Notes: a model not told the origin generated them from the sequence alone. 64,000 nt of DNA from Simmondsia chinensis (GCA_018398585.1 JAGTTD010000011.1:9485001-9549000), one strand, 5' to 3'; counted from the first letter of the stretch, positions 45,606 through 57,325 are shown. Numbers and translations: made by a program.

Positions 45606-45988
45606 TGTTATGATCTAGCTTGCTTATGTTGATATTAGACTATTAAAAGTTGAGAATATTGTTGTCAAATGATGTAATTAGTTTTCTGATTTGTAACTGG
45701 GTTTGGCGGGAAAGGTAGTTTGATTAGTTGGAAGTAATTGGAAGCCTGGTAGGTAATTCTTAGCAGTAACAACTGACTCAAGATGAATCTGCTGAATCTC
45801 TTATTCCCTTAAGTTCTTAGTATAAATAAGGGATTGATTCCTTGTATGAAGACCTATGAATGAAAATATCTTGTTCTTCTACTTCTCAACCATAATTCTC
45901 TCTATTTTCTAATCTCCTTCTTCTACTTCTCATCTCAAATTCTACTTCTTCTTAGGTTATGATTTAAGATTGATCTTGAATCATAACA
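45606..45988 (+). repeat. 5' LTR of the chromovirus
   Basis: It starts TGTTATGATCTAGCTTGC and ends CTTGAATCATAACA. 'agtataaataagg' near 45829-45841 is the TATA-box candidate. Confidence 0.92.
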
Positions 45989-45990
45989 AT

Positions 45991-46002
45991 TGGTATCAAA
46001 GC
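45991..46002 (+). other. Primer-binding site of the chromovirus
   Basis: TGGTATCAAAGC, one base from the tRNA-Met complement TGGTATCAGAGC, two bases after the LTR. Confidence 0.88.
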
Positions 46003-46167
46003 TTGCTAGATTGCATTTGATCGAGTTGGATTGTATGCAATTCGACCTCAATTGCATTTGATCAAGCTTAGTAAGGTCTTAATCATCAGTTCTGGTTATT
46101 GAAGCTATAAAGTGCTTGCGATTGCATTGAAATTCAGGATTGATTGTTGTTAGGGAAGTACATTGCA

Positions 46168-47170
46168 ATGGCAGGTGGAGTGACTACTCGAGCTAGTGTT
46201 GCTTCTTATGCCACAGCTACTGTAGTAGGAATTGCTGCTAATGACGAAGTTAATACTAACACTGGTGATCAAGCTGAGACAAGTGCTAGCATTGCTCGCC
46301 AAATGCAAGCGACGCTTGTGGCATTCTAGCACAATTTGGAGGAAACTCAGAGTTTGAGGCAGCAGATCACTAAAATGCAACAACAATTGGACAGGCATGG
46401 TGCACCTGCTGGTGAGGGATTCCGAATACCGGCTAGCCAACATATTCATTCAGCAACATCGTCAGCATCAATTGAAGGTGGGGATGGATCTCTTGTGTCA
46501 AGGAGTAGTGGCTTTAGACAGCCTCGCATTAACATGGAGCTTTCGATGGAACACTACCTCAGTCATGGATTAGAAGGTGTGAGAGATACTTCCCCTTCTA
46601 TAACATAGCTAACGATGAGAGAGTTGAGCTCGCTGCAATATACTTTCGATGAGACCAGGAGACTTGGTACATTGGATTGATGCATAGCAGAACTTTAATT
46701 ACTTGACCTGAGTTCGTGAAGGAGTTGTGTGAATGATATGGTGATGAGGATCTTGGAGATATTCTGGAAAGTTTCAATAAAGTGACAAAACTACTTCAGT
46801 CAAGGAGTACATGACATGCTTTGAGAGTTTGAGAGCACGGATGTTGATAGCAAATCCACTAGCTACTAAGGCATATCATGTCTCAATTTTATCGGGGGAT
46901 TGAAGGTTAAAATCAACAACCTTGTAGGAGCATTGGAGCCTACTTCCTTGTCCCAGGCTTAGTCCAAATCAAGGTTGTTTGAAAACACTACCCTTGGTGC
47001 TTCTGATAGTCCACGATTCAGAAGTGTACAAGGAGCCATTGTAACTCCAACAGTTTATTCGTGAGGCAATAAGCACCTCAGTTTTAAGGAGAAGAAGTCT
47101 CAATGTTTGTGCTTTAAATGTAACCAAAAGTACTTTTTTGGTCACAAGTGCAACCCTAAGTTCCTTATGG
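46168..47170 (+). pseudogene. Chromovirus gag (broken)
   Basis: ATG 46168 begins MAGGVTTRASVASYATATVV, followed by an amber stop at 46327 where CAG is expected, then a glutamine-rich helix (ETQSLRQQITKMQQQLDRHG). The capsid region is out of frame. The zinc knuckle reads CFKCNQKYFFGHKC near 47107-47150. Confidence 0.75.
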
Positions 47171-47310
47171 CTGCTACTGGTGTTGACACTGAAGATGAAC
47201 TAGAAGGGTTAGAAGATTCATTAAGCCCTGAAATACAAGAGCAAGAGATGATAGTGGAATCTAATGAAGATGAAATGGAGATCTCAGTTAAAGCTTTAAC
47301 AAGCAGTGGA

Positions 47311-47850
47311 TTCCATAACACCATTAGGATCAAAGGGGAAGTAGGCCATAAACCATTCCTGATCTTAATTGATAGTGGGAGAACACATAGTTTTGTGGTT
47401 CCTAAGATTGTTAGAGCTGTGGAAAATGAGATGAGTAAGACCAGCACATTAGCAGTCACGGTGGCTGATGGAAACTCAATTTTAACTCAAACCAAGTGCA
47501 AACAGTTCTCTCGGTAGATGTAGAAGCACAATTTTGCTTATGACTTCAGAGTTTTGAGGCTGGGTGGATGTGATATGGTCCTTGGTGTGGATTGGTTGAA
47601 GACCATAAGCCCTATTGTGTTTGATTTTGCTAAGCTCACAGTGTCTTTTGACAGAAATGGGCAGAAAATTCAGTTGCAAGGCATTGCTAAGCAGGGACAG
47701 CTGCAAGTGATGTCAGGGAAGAGATTGGAAGGGGTAATAAAGAAAGGAGATTACCAATTGATTGGTCATTTGTTCTCTATTAAGGCTAATTCGGAGGGAG
47801 GTAAGAAGAATGTGAATCCGGTAATTGACAGACTCATTCATGAGGATTAG
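47311..47850 (+). pseudogene. Chromovirus protease
   Basis: FLILIDSGRTHSFVVPKIV contains the catalytic DSG triad of retroviral-type aspartic proteases. GCDMVLGVDWLKTISPIVFD is the conserved second half. Two stops lie between them near 47515-47525. It would mature the Gag-Pol polyprotein. Confidence 0.85.
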
Positions 47851-47879
47851 GATCTTTTCGAGCAACCAACGATCCTTCC

Positions 47880-49110
47880 CCCTAAAAGCTCTTTGGATCA
47901 TGCAATTCCTTTGAAGGCAGATGCAAGTCCAGTGAGTCTCAGACCCTATAAGTATGCTCATTCTCAAAAAGATGAGATTGAACAGCAAGTGGAAGACCTT
48001 CTGAAGACGAATTTCATTAGACATAGCCACAGTCCTATTGCCTCACCTGTGATTTTGGTAAAGAAGAAGGATGGAACCTTCTGTGTGTGCATTGACTATA
48101 GGCATCTCAATTCACTCACCATCAATGACAAGTTTCTAATTCCTATTACAGGTGATTGACTCGATGAGTTACATGGATCATGTTGTTTCTCGAAGTTAGA
48201 CTTGAGGCAGGGCTATTACCAGATTCGAGTAAGGGACAAGGACATTCATAAGACTACATTTTGCACACATCAAGGGCATTATAAGTTTATAGTGATGCCG
48301 TTTGAACTATCCAATGCTCCTGCCACATTTCAGGCTTTGATGAAGGCAGTATTCAAACCATATTTGAGGAAGTTCATTCTTGTATTCTTCGATGATATAC
48401 TAGTTTACAGTTCTACCTTTGATAGCCACTTGATGCATCTCAAGCTAGTATTTGACACTATGAGGCAGCACACGTTGTACGCAAAACTCTCGAAGTGCTC
48501 ATTTGCTTGCTCCCAAGTTGAGTACTTCGGTTACGTTATTTCAGGAGAAGGTGTGGCTATTGATCCCTCCAAGGTTCAAGCAATGAAGGATCGGCCAACT
48601 CCTGCCACTCTAGAGCAGTTGAAGGGATTCTTGGGTCTGAAAGGGTATTTCCACAAGTTCATTTCAGGCTATGGGATGTTGTCCAAATCTCTAATATATC
48701 TCCTCAAAAAGGATGCGTTTGGATGGTCTAAAGCAACTCAGAAGGCCTTCCAACCCCTGAAATCAGTTATGCGTGTAGCCTCGGTATTAGCAATGCCAGA
48801 TTTCAAGTTGCCTTTCATTTTGGAGACTGATGCAAGCAGCAAAGGTGTGGGAGATGTTCTATCTCAAGCAGGAAGGCAAATTTCTTATTTGAGCCAAGTC
48901 TTGTGTCCAAGGAATTTGGGCTTATCTATATATAAGAAGGAGTATCTGGCCATCTTGTTAGCAGTACAGAAATGAAGGCATTACTTGGAGGGGCATCACT
49001 TCATCATTAAGATTAATCATCAAAGTCTCAAGTATTTGCTAGAACAAAAGCTAACTACTCGAGTTCAGCGCCAAGGGACTCATGAAGATGCTGGAATCTG
49101 ATTATTTCAT
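47880..49110 (+). pseudogene. Chromovirus reverse transcriptase-RNase H
   Basis: The RT begins near DHAIPLKADASPVSLRPYKY. It shows VKKKDGTFCVCIDYRHLNSL and, after a TGA near 48158, FSKLDLRQGYYQIRV, then the catalytic FFDDILVYSS (48390-48420; F in place of Y). The RNase H follows with ETDASSKGVGDVLSQ and YKKEYLAILLAVQK, then a stop at 48973. Apart from the stops the RT fingers, palm and connection blocks are well preserved. Confidence 0.9.
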
Positions 49111-49239
49111 TAGGTACAGAAGTGGTAGGGAGAATGTCGTAGCAGATGTAATGTCTAAGCCTAGAGGAGGAGGAGCCTGCAAATTGTCATGCCATTTCAA
49201 TGGTAATGCCTTCTTGGGTGGAAGAAGTACAACAGACCT

Positions 49240-50045
49240 ATGAAGGTGATAATTTTGGGCAGGATTGTATCATTGCATCTAGTGTTAAGCCTACATCAAG
49301 TGAAAGATTCTAGAGTGACAGTATGTAATGCCCTGGTAAGAGTTAGAGGGAACGCTTATATTGGCACCGGTACTAATTTAAGGAGGCAGATCACTTTAGC
49401 TCACCATTCTTCTACTTGGGGAGGATATTCGGGAATTGAGGGCACTTATCAGAGATTGAAGCAGTATTTCTTCTGGACAAGCATGAAGAAGAGTGTGGTA
49501 GAGTATGTGCAAGTGTGTGAAGCATGTCAACAAACCAAGAGTGAGCGCATTCCATATCAAGGTTTACTACAGCCCTTACCAATTCCAGAAAGGGCCTAGT
49601 AGCACATAAGCATGGACTTCATGGAAGGCCTACCAAAACATGAAGGCAAGGAAGTTATTTGGGTAGTGGTGGATCACTTCACTAAGTTTGGGCATTTCAT
49701 TAGCCTTAATCATCCCATTTCTGCTGCCAAACGTGCTAAAGTGTTCTTGGATCACATTTATAAACTCCATGGCTTGCCTCAATCCATCACTTCTGACAGA
49801 GATGGACTTTTTACTAGCAATCTTTGGAGGGAATTGTTCTGTTTGCTGGGCTCCACTCTTGCCTTGAGTTCTTCATACCATCCATAAATGGATTGATAGA
49901 CTGAAAGGGTTAATCAGTGTGTGGATTAGTACTTGAGGAGCATGACTTTTGCACATCCCAAACAATGGCATAGCTAGCTTACTCTAGCCGGGTATTGGAA
50001 CAATACTCATGATCATTCAGCTCTCAAGACATCACCTTTAAGGAA
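49240..50045 (+). pseudogene. Chromovirus integrase (broken)
   Basis: The HHCC zinc region is present (HHSSTWGGYSGIEGTYQRLK ... CEACQQTKSER), although a conserved His in the GGHSG block is Tyr. The DDE core shows SMDFMEGLP, TSDRDGLFTSNLW and SSYHP followed by three stops ahead of TERVNQ, where the catalytic Glu lies. Two further stops precede SMDF near 49600. Confidence 0.87.
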
Positions 50046-50687
50046 TTGTATGGCTATGAACCCCCTTCTCCTATGGCCCTTCAGGGGGGTGTTTCTATAG
50101 TAGCCGAAGTTAGTGATTTGCTAGAACAAAGGAGGCAGCTTATGCAGCAGCTGAAGGATAACCTACAACTTGCCCAGTCTCAAATGAAATTTATTTCTGA
50201 TAGGAATAGGACTGATAAATCTTTTGTTGTGGGTGATCAGGTGTACCTGAAATTGCTGCCTTACTGGCAAACTTTGGCTGCAGTTCGAAAGAGTGTCAAG
50301 CTTTATGCTAGATATTTTGGGCCTTACATTATCTTTGCAACGATAGGAGCTGTGGCTTACAAGCTGGATTTACCTCCTGACTCAATTGTTCATCCAATGT
50401 TCCATGTTTCTCTCCTAAAGAAACATGTGGCTAAAGGTGCCATGAGCTCCACAGCTCCTCCAGCCCCATTAAGCAATGGGATGATCTTGCAAGAGCCAGT
50501 GGCCATCTTGAGTTTGAGACCAATTCAGCATAGTGATCAAGGCAAGCAAGAGGTGCTAGTTCACTGGGCTAATTTGGACAGCAAGAATGTTACTTGGGAG
50601 GATTTGACCTTCATTAAAGACCAATTCCCTCGATTCCATTCTAGAGGCCAAGAATATTTTCAAGGGGAGGGTATTGTCATGATCTAG
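50046..50687 (+). CDS. Integrase C-terminus with chromodomain-like region
   Basis: An open frame of 213 codons includes the integrase C-terminal block (DRNRTDKSFVVGDQVYLKLL, YFGPYIIFATIGAVAYKLDL, HPMFHVSLLKKHV) and a terminal chromodomain-like segment EVLVHWANLDSKNVTWEDLT. Chromodomains of chromoviral integrases direct insertion toward particular chromatin. The frame runs a few codons into the 3' LTR, as is usual in this group. It is the best-preserved part of the element. Confidence 0.85.
   Translation: MYGYEPPSPMALQGGVSIVAEVSDLLEQRRQLMQQLKDNLQLAQSQMKFISDRNRTDKSFVVGDQVYLKLLPYWQTLAAVRKSVKLYARYFGPYIIFATIGAVAYKLDLPPDSIVHPMFHVSLLKKHVAKGAMSSTAPPAPLSNGMILQEPVAILSLRPIQHSDQGKQEVLVHWANLDSKNVTWEDLTFIKDQFPRFHSRGQEYFQGEGIVMI
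50657..50674 (+). other. Polypurine tract of the chromovirus
   Basis: 'tcaaggggagggtat' directly precedes the 3' LTR. Confidence 0.88.
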
Positions 50688-51042
50688 CTTGCTTATGTTG
50701 ATATTAAACTATTAAAAGTTGAGAATATCGTTGTCAAATGATGTAATTAGCTTTCTGATTTATAACTGGGTTTGGCGGGAAAGGTAGTTTGATTAGTTGG
50801 ATGTAATTGGAAGCCCGGTAGCTAATTCTTGGCGATAACAGCAGATTCAAGATGAATCTGCTGAATCTCTTATTCCCTTAAGTTTTTAGTATAAATAAGG
50901 GATTGATTCATTGTATGAAGACTTATGAATGAAAATATCTCGTTCTTCTACTTCTCAACCCTAATTCTCTCTATTTTCTCATCTCCTTCTTCTACTTCTC
51001 ATCTCAAAGTCTACTTCTTCTTATGTTATGATTCAAGAGACA
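50675..51042 (+). repeat. 3' LTR of the chromovirus (altered end)
   Basis: It starts TGTCATGATCTAGCTTGC and ends GATTCAAGAGACA. Compared with the 5' LTR it lacks about 15 bases just before the terminal CA. Confidence 0.88.
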
Positions 51043-51047
51043 GATAA

Positions 51048-51851
51048 CCCCTATGACTATTAATTAGGAGCATATTAATGAGTAAATAACTCACTCATAA
51101 CAACTGTTTTGACAATGCTATTTGTTCAACTCATAAATAATGCGCTCACATTACTTGACTAATTATAAAACTTATTTAAGTACGAAGTTGATGCGGTAAA
51201 GCGTTCCTATAAATAAATTTAGAGGGATTCGAGATGAAGAACTCTGTTGAAAAATATTTTGTAATATGCAACAAATAACTATTATATATTAACTTGAATA
51301 AAATTACAATCATTCAAAACTAGAATGATACAACATAATAACATGATTAAAAATATAGCAATGAATTCCATCAAATCAAGGATCAACAATACTATATAAA
51401 TAACGACATGTAAAAGTAATTTAAAATTAAGAAAAGAGTTTAGAAAAACATATCTTTAGGTTAAGGCATGTGAGAATGCTATCCCTAGAAAGAAAACGCC
51501 CCTGCTGTACAAGTATTACTATTAAGCTTAAACGAGCTCTTTTCTCATAATTCAACAACCCGTTGTACCTCTATCAGCGCAACAAAGAAAGATGTCCAAA
51601 CTATAACTACCAACCTCACTACTTATTTAAAAGAGTGGAGGATAATGGAAGAGTAAAATATTTCATATTCTATGTATTTTTCAACCATGTTCAAACTTTA
51701 TACAGACAAAATGTTCATATTCTTAATTAGTAATCAAACGTCAGGTCAACAAAATGAATGACAATTGTGCACTTGAATGTAGTGATTTTTTGAACAATGC
51801 ATTTACTGAATTTAGTGACAGACATAATACCCAAGCAAAAACGGCATATGC
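51048..51851. other. Unassigned AT-rich sequence
   Basis: I see no terminal repeats, no conserved coding frame and no RNA motif in this stretch. Confidence 0.45.
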
Positions 51852-51879
51852 AATCACGACAAGAAAAACTGTAATTTCC

Positions 51880-52330
51880 AACCTTTTTTCTGACCGAATC
51901 AATTTCAATAGGAAAAATCCAACCGCTTTTCCGACCGAAGTTGCTTCGGTCGGACATTTCCGAGTCCGACCGATCTCCGACCGGACATTTCAGACCATAT
52001 ATAAATAGGCCGGAAATCGGTTGGAAATGTCCGACCGATCTCCGACCGTCATGTTATTGGTCGGAAATATCCGACCGTTAAATTTTGAAAAAAAAAAGTA
52101 AAAAAATTAAATTAAATTAAATTCGGTCGCAAAATCGGTGGAAAATTTCCAATCGATAATGTTGCGGTCGCAAATCTCCGACCGCAACTAAAGCTGTCGG
52201 AAAGTTCCGACCGATTTCCAACCATTTATTTTATTTTTTAAATTTAAAATAAATTAAATTAAATATGTTGATTTCGGTTGGAAATCGGTCGGAAATGTCT
52301 AACTGTTTTTCCGACCACATCCAATTAATT
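51880..52330. repeat. CACTA 1, 5' subterminal motif array
   Basis: Many direct and inverted copies of a ~12-bp motif (TCCGACCG, CGGTCGGA, TTTCCGACC). In En/Spm elements such arrays bind the TNPA protein. Confidence 0.8.
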
Positions 52331-52439
52331 TATTTAATATTTAATTATGTTAAATTAGTCCATATATAATTAAAGTTGTGTCAATTTGGTCCTTGGGAGT
52401 AAGATTTAAGTTAGGGTTATTTACACACAAAGGTCTTGT

Positions 52440-54130
52440 ACTTTGCCTATTAATGTGATTTTAAAAGGTGTTTTAAAACCGTGTACTTGTATGCGTACAA
52501 AATCATCGTAACTTTATCGGGTATATGAGTCCTATCCATAGGGAATCGGTTTTAAATTGAATCTAGTGATTAATGGCTGGTTGGAATTTTGGGTTTTTGT
52601 TGATGAATTGAGTGGTTAACTAAACTAAAGCAACTAAAGAATTAAAAAAGGTTGTCAAATTAAATAAACGTTAGTTCATGGAATGAATTCAGGATAACTT
52701 TACTCGTATACTGTCATTATGCTCTATTATGACAATGATCTAGGAGGTTTAGGCTGTAAGTACTAAGCGTAGGTTATATTTAAACTAGTTAAGGCTGAGG
52801 GCCATGAACTAGTCTAAAGACATAACCTATTATATCATCTTAGGTGTAGCATAGGTTATCTCATTAGCATAACTTTATTCCTTTTTTGCTCCTAATTCAA
52901 TATTAAACTTGAATTAATACTTAAGTTAGGGCTTAGGATAATGAACTAGTTTAAGAGCATAACTCACTGTATTACCCTAGGTGTAGAATTGATTATCTCA
53001 ATAGTACTAACAAATTCCTTTATCACTCATAATGAAGTATTAATTTATACAAAAGATTGTGTTCAAAGTTGTGTATAACCTCAACCCTAAACATGCATGA
53101 AAAACTAATTATATTATGGTATAGGCTACAAACTCATAGATGAACGCTAATAGTTTGAAGATCTTATTATTGCTACAAGCACACAATTATGTAAGATGCA
53201 ATTTAATGCACTACAAGTCAATTAATTATCTCAATTAATTCAACTTGAAGTCAAAAGATTGGCAATTTTATCAATAATTTAGCATAAATTAACTCTAAAT
53301 CAACATAATTAATCAAAAATATTCTTTTAATTTTGTAAGAAACAAATTTTTTTATAAAAAAGTTGTGCTAAACTGTAAGTTGTTTCAAATTAATCCTCAA
53401 GATTGTTTTAATTTTAAGTGGACCTAAAATATCAAAATTTTTTATTTTTTAAATGAAATGATAAGGTCATTACCAATAAACAGATGTGTTGATAATATTA
53501 TCTTTGTATTACTAACAGAATCATTACCAATAAGCAAGTCTGTTAGTTTTATCAAGTAGCCATTACCAATAGGTAAAATCATATTACCAATAAATAAACT
53601 ATTAGTATTAAGCCAATTGTAACAGAGACATTCACCAATGTATAAATTTGTTACTAATATTATTTTTACTATATTATTAGAATAATCACCAACAAATAAA
53701 GTTATTAGTTTTAAATTTAAAAAAAGAGTACTCAATTTTTTTACTCAATTTTTATTCTGCTCTAAATTTAACCTAGGTGTAGCATATGTTATTTCATTAG
53801 CACTACTTAATTCTTTTGTTGCTCCTAATTTAATATTAAACATGAATTAATACTTAAGTTCGAGCATAAACTAGTCTAACAATATAACCTATTATATCAC
53901 CATTGGAGGAGCACGGATTATCTCAATGGTACTAACGAATTCCTCCATCAGTCATAATTAAGTATTGATTTATATAAAAGATTGTGTTCAGAGTTTATAC
54001 AGCCTCAAACTTGACCACGCATTAAAATTTAGTTATGTTATGGTGCAGACTACAAGCTCGTAGATGAATGCTAATAATTTGGAGACCTTATCATGGCTAT
54101 AAGCACACAATTATATAAAATAAAATTTAA
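52440..54130 (-). repeat. Tat-like LTR segment (copy B) inside CACTA 1, partly duplicated
   Basis: 52460-53110 follows copy A (637-2026) in the same orientation. 53755-54120 repeats part of the same segment ('taggtgtagcatatgttatt', 'acttaagtt', 'aaaagattgtgttc'), so the LTR piece is partly duplicated about 1 kb apart. Two AT-rich minisatellites lie at 53455-53730 and 54180-54320 with units containing 'attaccaataaacaa'. Confidence 0.5.
53455..53730. repeat. AT-rich minisatellite
   Basis: Imperfect repeats of a ~60-bp segment containing 'cattaccaataaac' and 'gttagttttatc'. A related shorter stretch lies at 54180-54320. Confidence 0.6.
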
Positions 54131-54689
54131 TACATTACAAATCAATTAATTAACTCAATTTAACCAAATTAGTATTGTGAAGTAGCTGTCATCAACAGGT
54201 AAAATTATATTACCAACAAATAAATTATTATTATTAAGCCAATTCTAATAGAGACATTTACCAACATACAAATTTATTACTAATATTAATAATATTAAAA
54301 GAATAATTACCAACAACAAAATTATTAGTTTTAAATCTAAAAAAACAGTACTTAAATTTTTACTCAATTTTTATTTTCCCCCTTAATTTTTATTTCCCTC
54401 TTTAATTTTTTTACTTTTTCTCCTAGATTTTCATTTTCCCTCTCAAATTTCATTTTCCCCCTCTTAACACTTATAATTTTTACCTAAAATTAATGTTTAT
54501 ATCCTAATTAAAAATACTAAATTTTTAACCAAATGCCCATCCCACCCATAGAAACCCTCACTCTTCATTCTCCCAACCCAGACCCACCCAGACCCCCCTT
54601 GCGCAGCCCCTCGCCGCCCTGCCCCGCCCTCGCTGCCCAGCCGGTCAGCCACCACACCGGCACCGGTCACGGATTCTCATCCCATAACA

Positions 54690-56500
54690 GCTTATTTTTG
54701 GTACATATTTCAGGTTTGTACTTAATATTTTTGTTTACAACTTTCATAATTTATTGTGAAATTAGTTTTTATATTGTGTTTGAACCCTTACAACTTGCTA
54801 CATGAGAGATAAATTTTGCTGAAATTTATGTTGGTTGTTGCTAGCTTTTGAGTAGTTTTGTGGCGGGAGGCTGTCGGGTTTGGATATTGAGGAGGTTCTA
54901 TCAATTTGCAGGTTTAGATTGTGGTAATACTTCCAATTTTTCTAATTTTTATCTATTGTTTATACATATTTCGGGTTTATACTCACTACTTTTGTTTACA
55001 ACTTTCATATTTTAGTGTAAAATTGGTTTTACATTGTTTCAACTTTTATATTTGTTGTATGAGACATTACTGAAATTTTTGTTGTCGTTGCTAGTTTTTG
55101 AGTAGTTTTGTGGCGGGAGGTTGTCGGGTTTAGATATTGAGGAGGTTCTATCAATTTTCAGGTTTGGATTGTGGTAGTACTTCCAATTTTTCTGATTTTT
55201 ATCTATTTTTTATACATATTTTAGATTTATACTCACTACTTTTGTTTACAACTTTCATATTTTAGTGTAAAATTAGTTTTATATTGTGTTTCAACTTTTA
55301 TACTTGTTGTATGAGACATTGCTGAAATTTTTGTTGCTGTTGCTAGTTTTTGAGTAGGTTTGTGGCGGGAGGTTGTCGGGTTTGGATATTGAGGAGGTTC
55401 TATCAATTTTCAGGTTTGGATTGTGGTGGTACTTCCAATTTTTCTAATTTTTATCTATTTTTTATGCATATTTCGGGTTTATACACACTACTTTTGTTTA
55501 GAACTTTCATATTTTAGTGTAAAATTGGTTTTATATTGTGTTTCAACTTTTGTACTTGTTGTATGAGACATTGCTGAAATTTTTGTTGTCGTTGCTAGTT
55601 TTTGAGTAGTTTTGTGGCGGGAGGTTGTCGGGTTTGGATATTGAGGAGGTTCTATCAATTTTCAGGTTTGGATTGTGGTAGTACTTCCAATTTTTCTGAT
55701 TTTTATCTATTTTTTATATATATTTCAGGTTTATACTCACTACTTTTGTTTACAATTTTAATATTTTAGTGTAAAATTTGTTTTTTATTGTGTTTCAACT
55801 TTTATACTTATTGTATGAGATATTGCTGAAATTTTTGTTGTCGTTGCTAGTTGTTGCGTAGTTTTGTGGTGGGAGGTTGTTAGGTTTAGATATTGAGGAG
55901 GTTCTATCAGCTCTCAGATTTGGATTGTTGTAGTATTTCTGATTTTTCTAATTTTAGTCTATTTTTTGTACATATTTCAGGTTTGTACTCATTAATTTGG
56001 CTTAAAACTTTCATGTTTGAGTGTAAAATTGGTTTTATAGTGTGTTTCAACTCTTATACTTGTTATATGAGACATTGTTGAAATTTCTATTATCGTTGCT
56101 AGTTGTTGGGTAGTTTTGTGGTAGGAGGTTGCTGGGTTTGGATATTGAGGAGGTTCTATCAACTCTCAGATTTGGATTGTTGTGGTATTTCTGATTTTAG
56201 TCATTTTTTTTGCATATTTCAGGTTTGTACTTATTTCTTTTGTTTAAAACTTTTATAGTTTAGTGTGAAATTGGTTTTATATTGTGCTTTAACCCTTACA
56301 ATTTGTTATATGAGAGATGAATTTTGCTGCAATTTATGTTGGTCATTGCTAGTTGTTGGGTAGTTTTGTGGCGGGAGGTTGTCGGGTTTCGATATTGAGG
56401 AGGTTTTATCAATTCTCGGGTTTAGATTGTGTGTGGTAGTTATGATTTTTTTGATTTTAGTATATTTTTTTTTTTTGGTACATATTTTAGGTTTGCATTC
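54690..56500. repeat. Tandem array, ~251-bp unit, 7 copies
   Basis: The segment 'tggcgggaggttgtcgggtt' recurs at 54861, 55111, 55363, 55614, 55866, 56119 and 56369, a spacing of 250-253 bp. Each unit also carries two 'tttcaggttt' words. Later copies are more diverged. Confidence 0.92.
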
Positions 56501-56556
56501 ATTATTTTTGTTTACAATTTTCATATTTTAGTGTGAATTTGGTTTGATTTCTTATA

Positions 56557-56704
56557 CAATCAAATGATGAAACAATTGTTCATGAAATTAAATGTTGATC
56601 CTCTAGTCCAACCAATTTTTGATAGTGATGATGATGAAGATGAAGGTAGAGATGGAGACGAAGACGAAGATGAAGATGATGGTGGAGATGATGATGATGT
56701 GTAG
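56557..56704 (+). pseudogene. 3' exon of a TNPA-like gene in CACTA 1
   Basis: The frame QMMKQLFMKLNVDPLVQPIF followed by an Asp/Glu/Gly-rich tail and TAG matches, nearly residue for residue, the C-terminus of the Transposase_24 gene in CACTA 2 (60973-61130). Upstream exons are missing from this element. Confidence 0.7.
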
Positions 56705-56934
56705 TAAATTTGATAATTGTTTATTTAACTTTTTAGGTGTAAGCTTGAATTACATTGTGATGTTTTTGGTAATTGAAACTTGTGTTATGTTTTTGGTATT
56801 AGTAGTATCGTATATGTTATGTTTTGGCATGATCAGTATCGTATACGTACAAGAAAATTAATTTATAGTAGGATTAAACATATTTTTCCACTAAATATGC
56901 ATTTAAAAAAAAAATAAAAATGTTTGGCTGATTA

Positions 56935-57325
56935 TTTATCTTGCCGGCCAAGTTTCCGACCGAATTTCAGTTGGTAGTTGCCGACGGAGAATTTGGTCTG
57001 TAATTTCGGACCGATAATTCGGTCGGTAGTTTGCAACCGGTACTTCCGTTGGAAATCTTTGACCAATAAGTCGGTTGGAGGTTTCCGATTGAAACTCTCA
57101 ATCGGTCGGAATTTTCCGATTGAAATTTTAGTCGGAAATCTGGTCGGAAATTTCTGACTGAAACACTCAGTCCGAAAGTCGGTCGAAAATTTCGAACCGA
57201 ATTTTGGAAGTCGTCGGAAATAGGTTTCCGACCAACATATTTCCGACATAAATATTCGGTCGGAAATTCGGTTGGAAGTGCACATTTCCTACCGATTTTT
57301 CCCAGTTTCCGACCTATTTTTTTGT
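56935..57325. repeat. CACTA 1, 3' subterminal motif array
   Basis: About twenty GTCGGAAA/TTTCCGAC-type motifs up to the terminal repeat. It matches 60340-60735 in reverse. Confidence 0.85.

Larger units (their letters stand above)
45606..51042 (+). mobile_element. Ty3-gypsy chromovirus, complete but inactivated
   Basis: LTRs of 383 and 368 bp, a perfect 5-bp target duplication gataa (45601-45605 and 51043-51047), a tRNA-Met-type PBS and a polypurine tract enclose gag, protease, RT, RNase H, integrase and a C-terminal chromodomain-like region, all on the plus strand and in order. The chromodomain-like end abutting the 3' LTR places it among chromoviruses; Reina-like is my best guess. Stops interrupt every domain, so it is not autonomous now. 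Confidence 0.92.

Noticed and set aside
47142..48030. Minus-strand frames of 74-105 codons
   Set aside because: They are antisense shadows of the chromovirus protease and RT.
54533..54805. Proline-rich frame as a host gene exon
   Set aside because: It lies inside CACTA element 1, has low-complexity Pro/Ser content and runs into the tandem array. It could be an element leader exon, but nothing supports a host gene.
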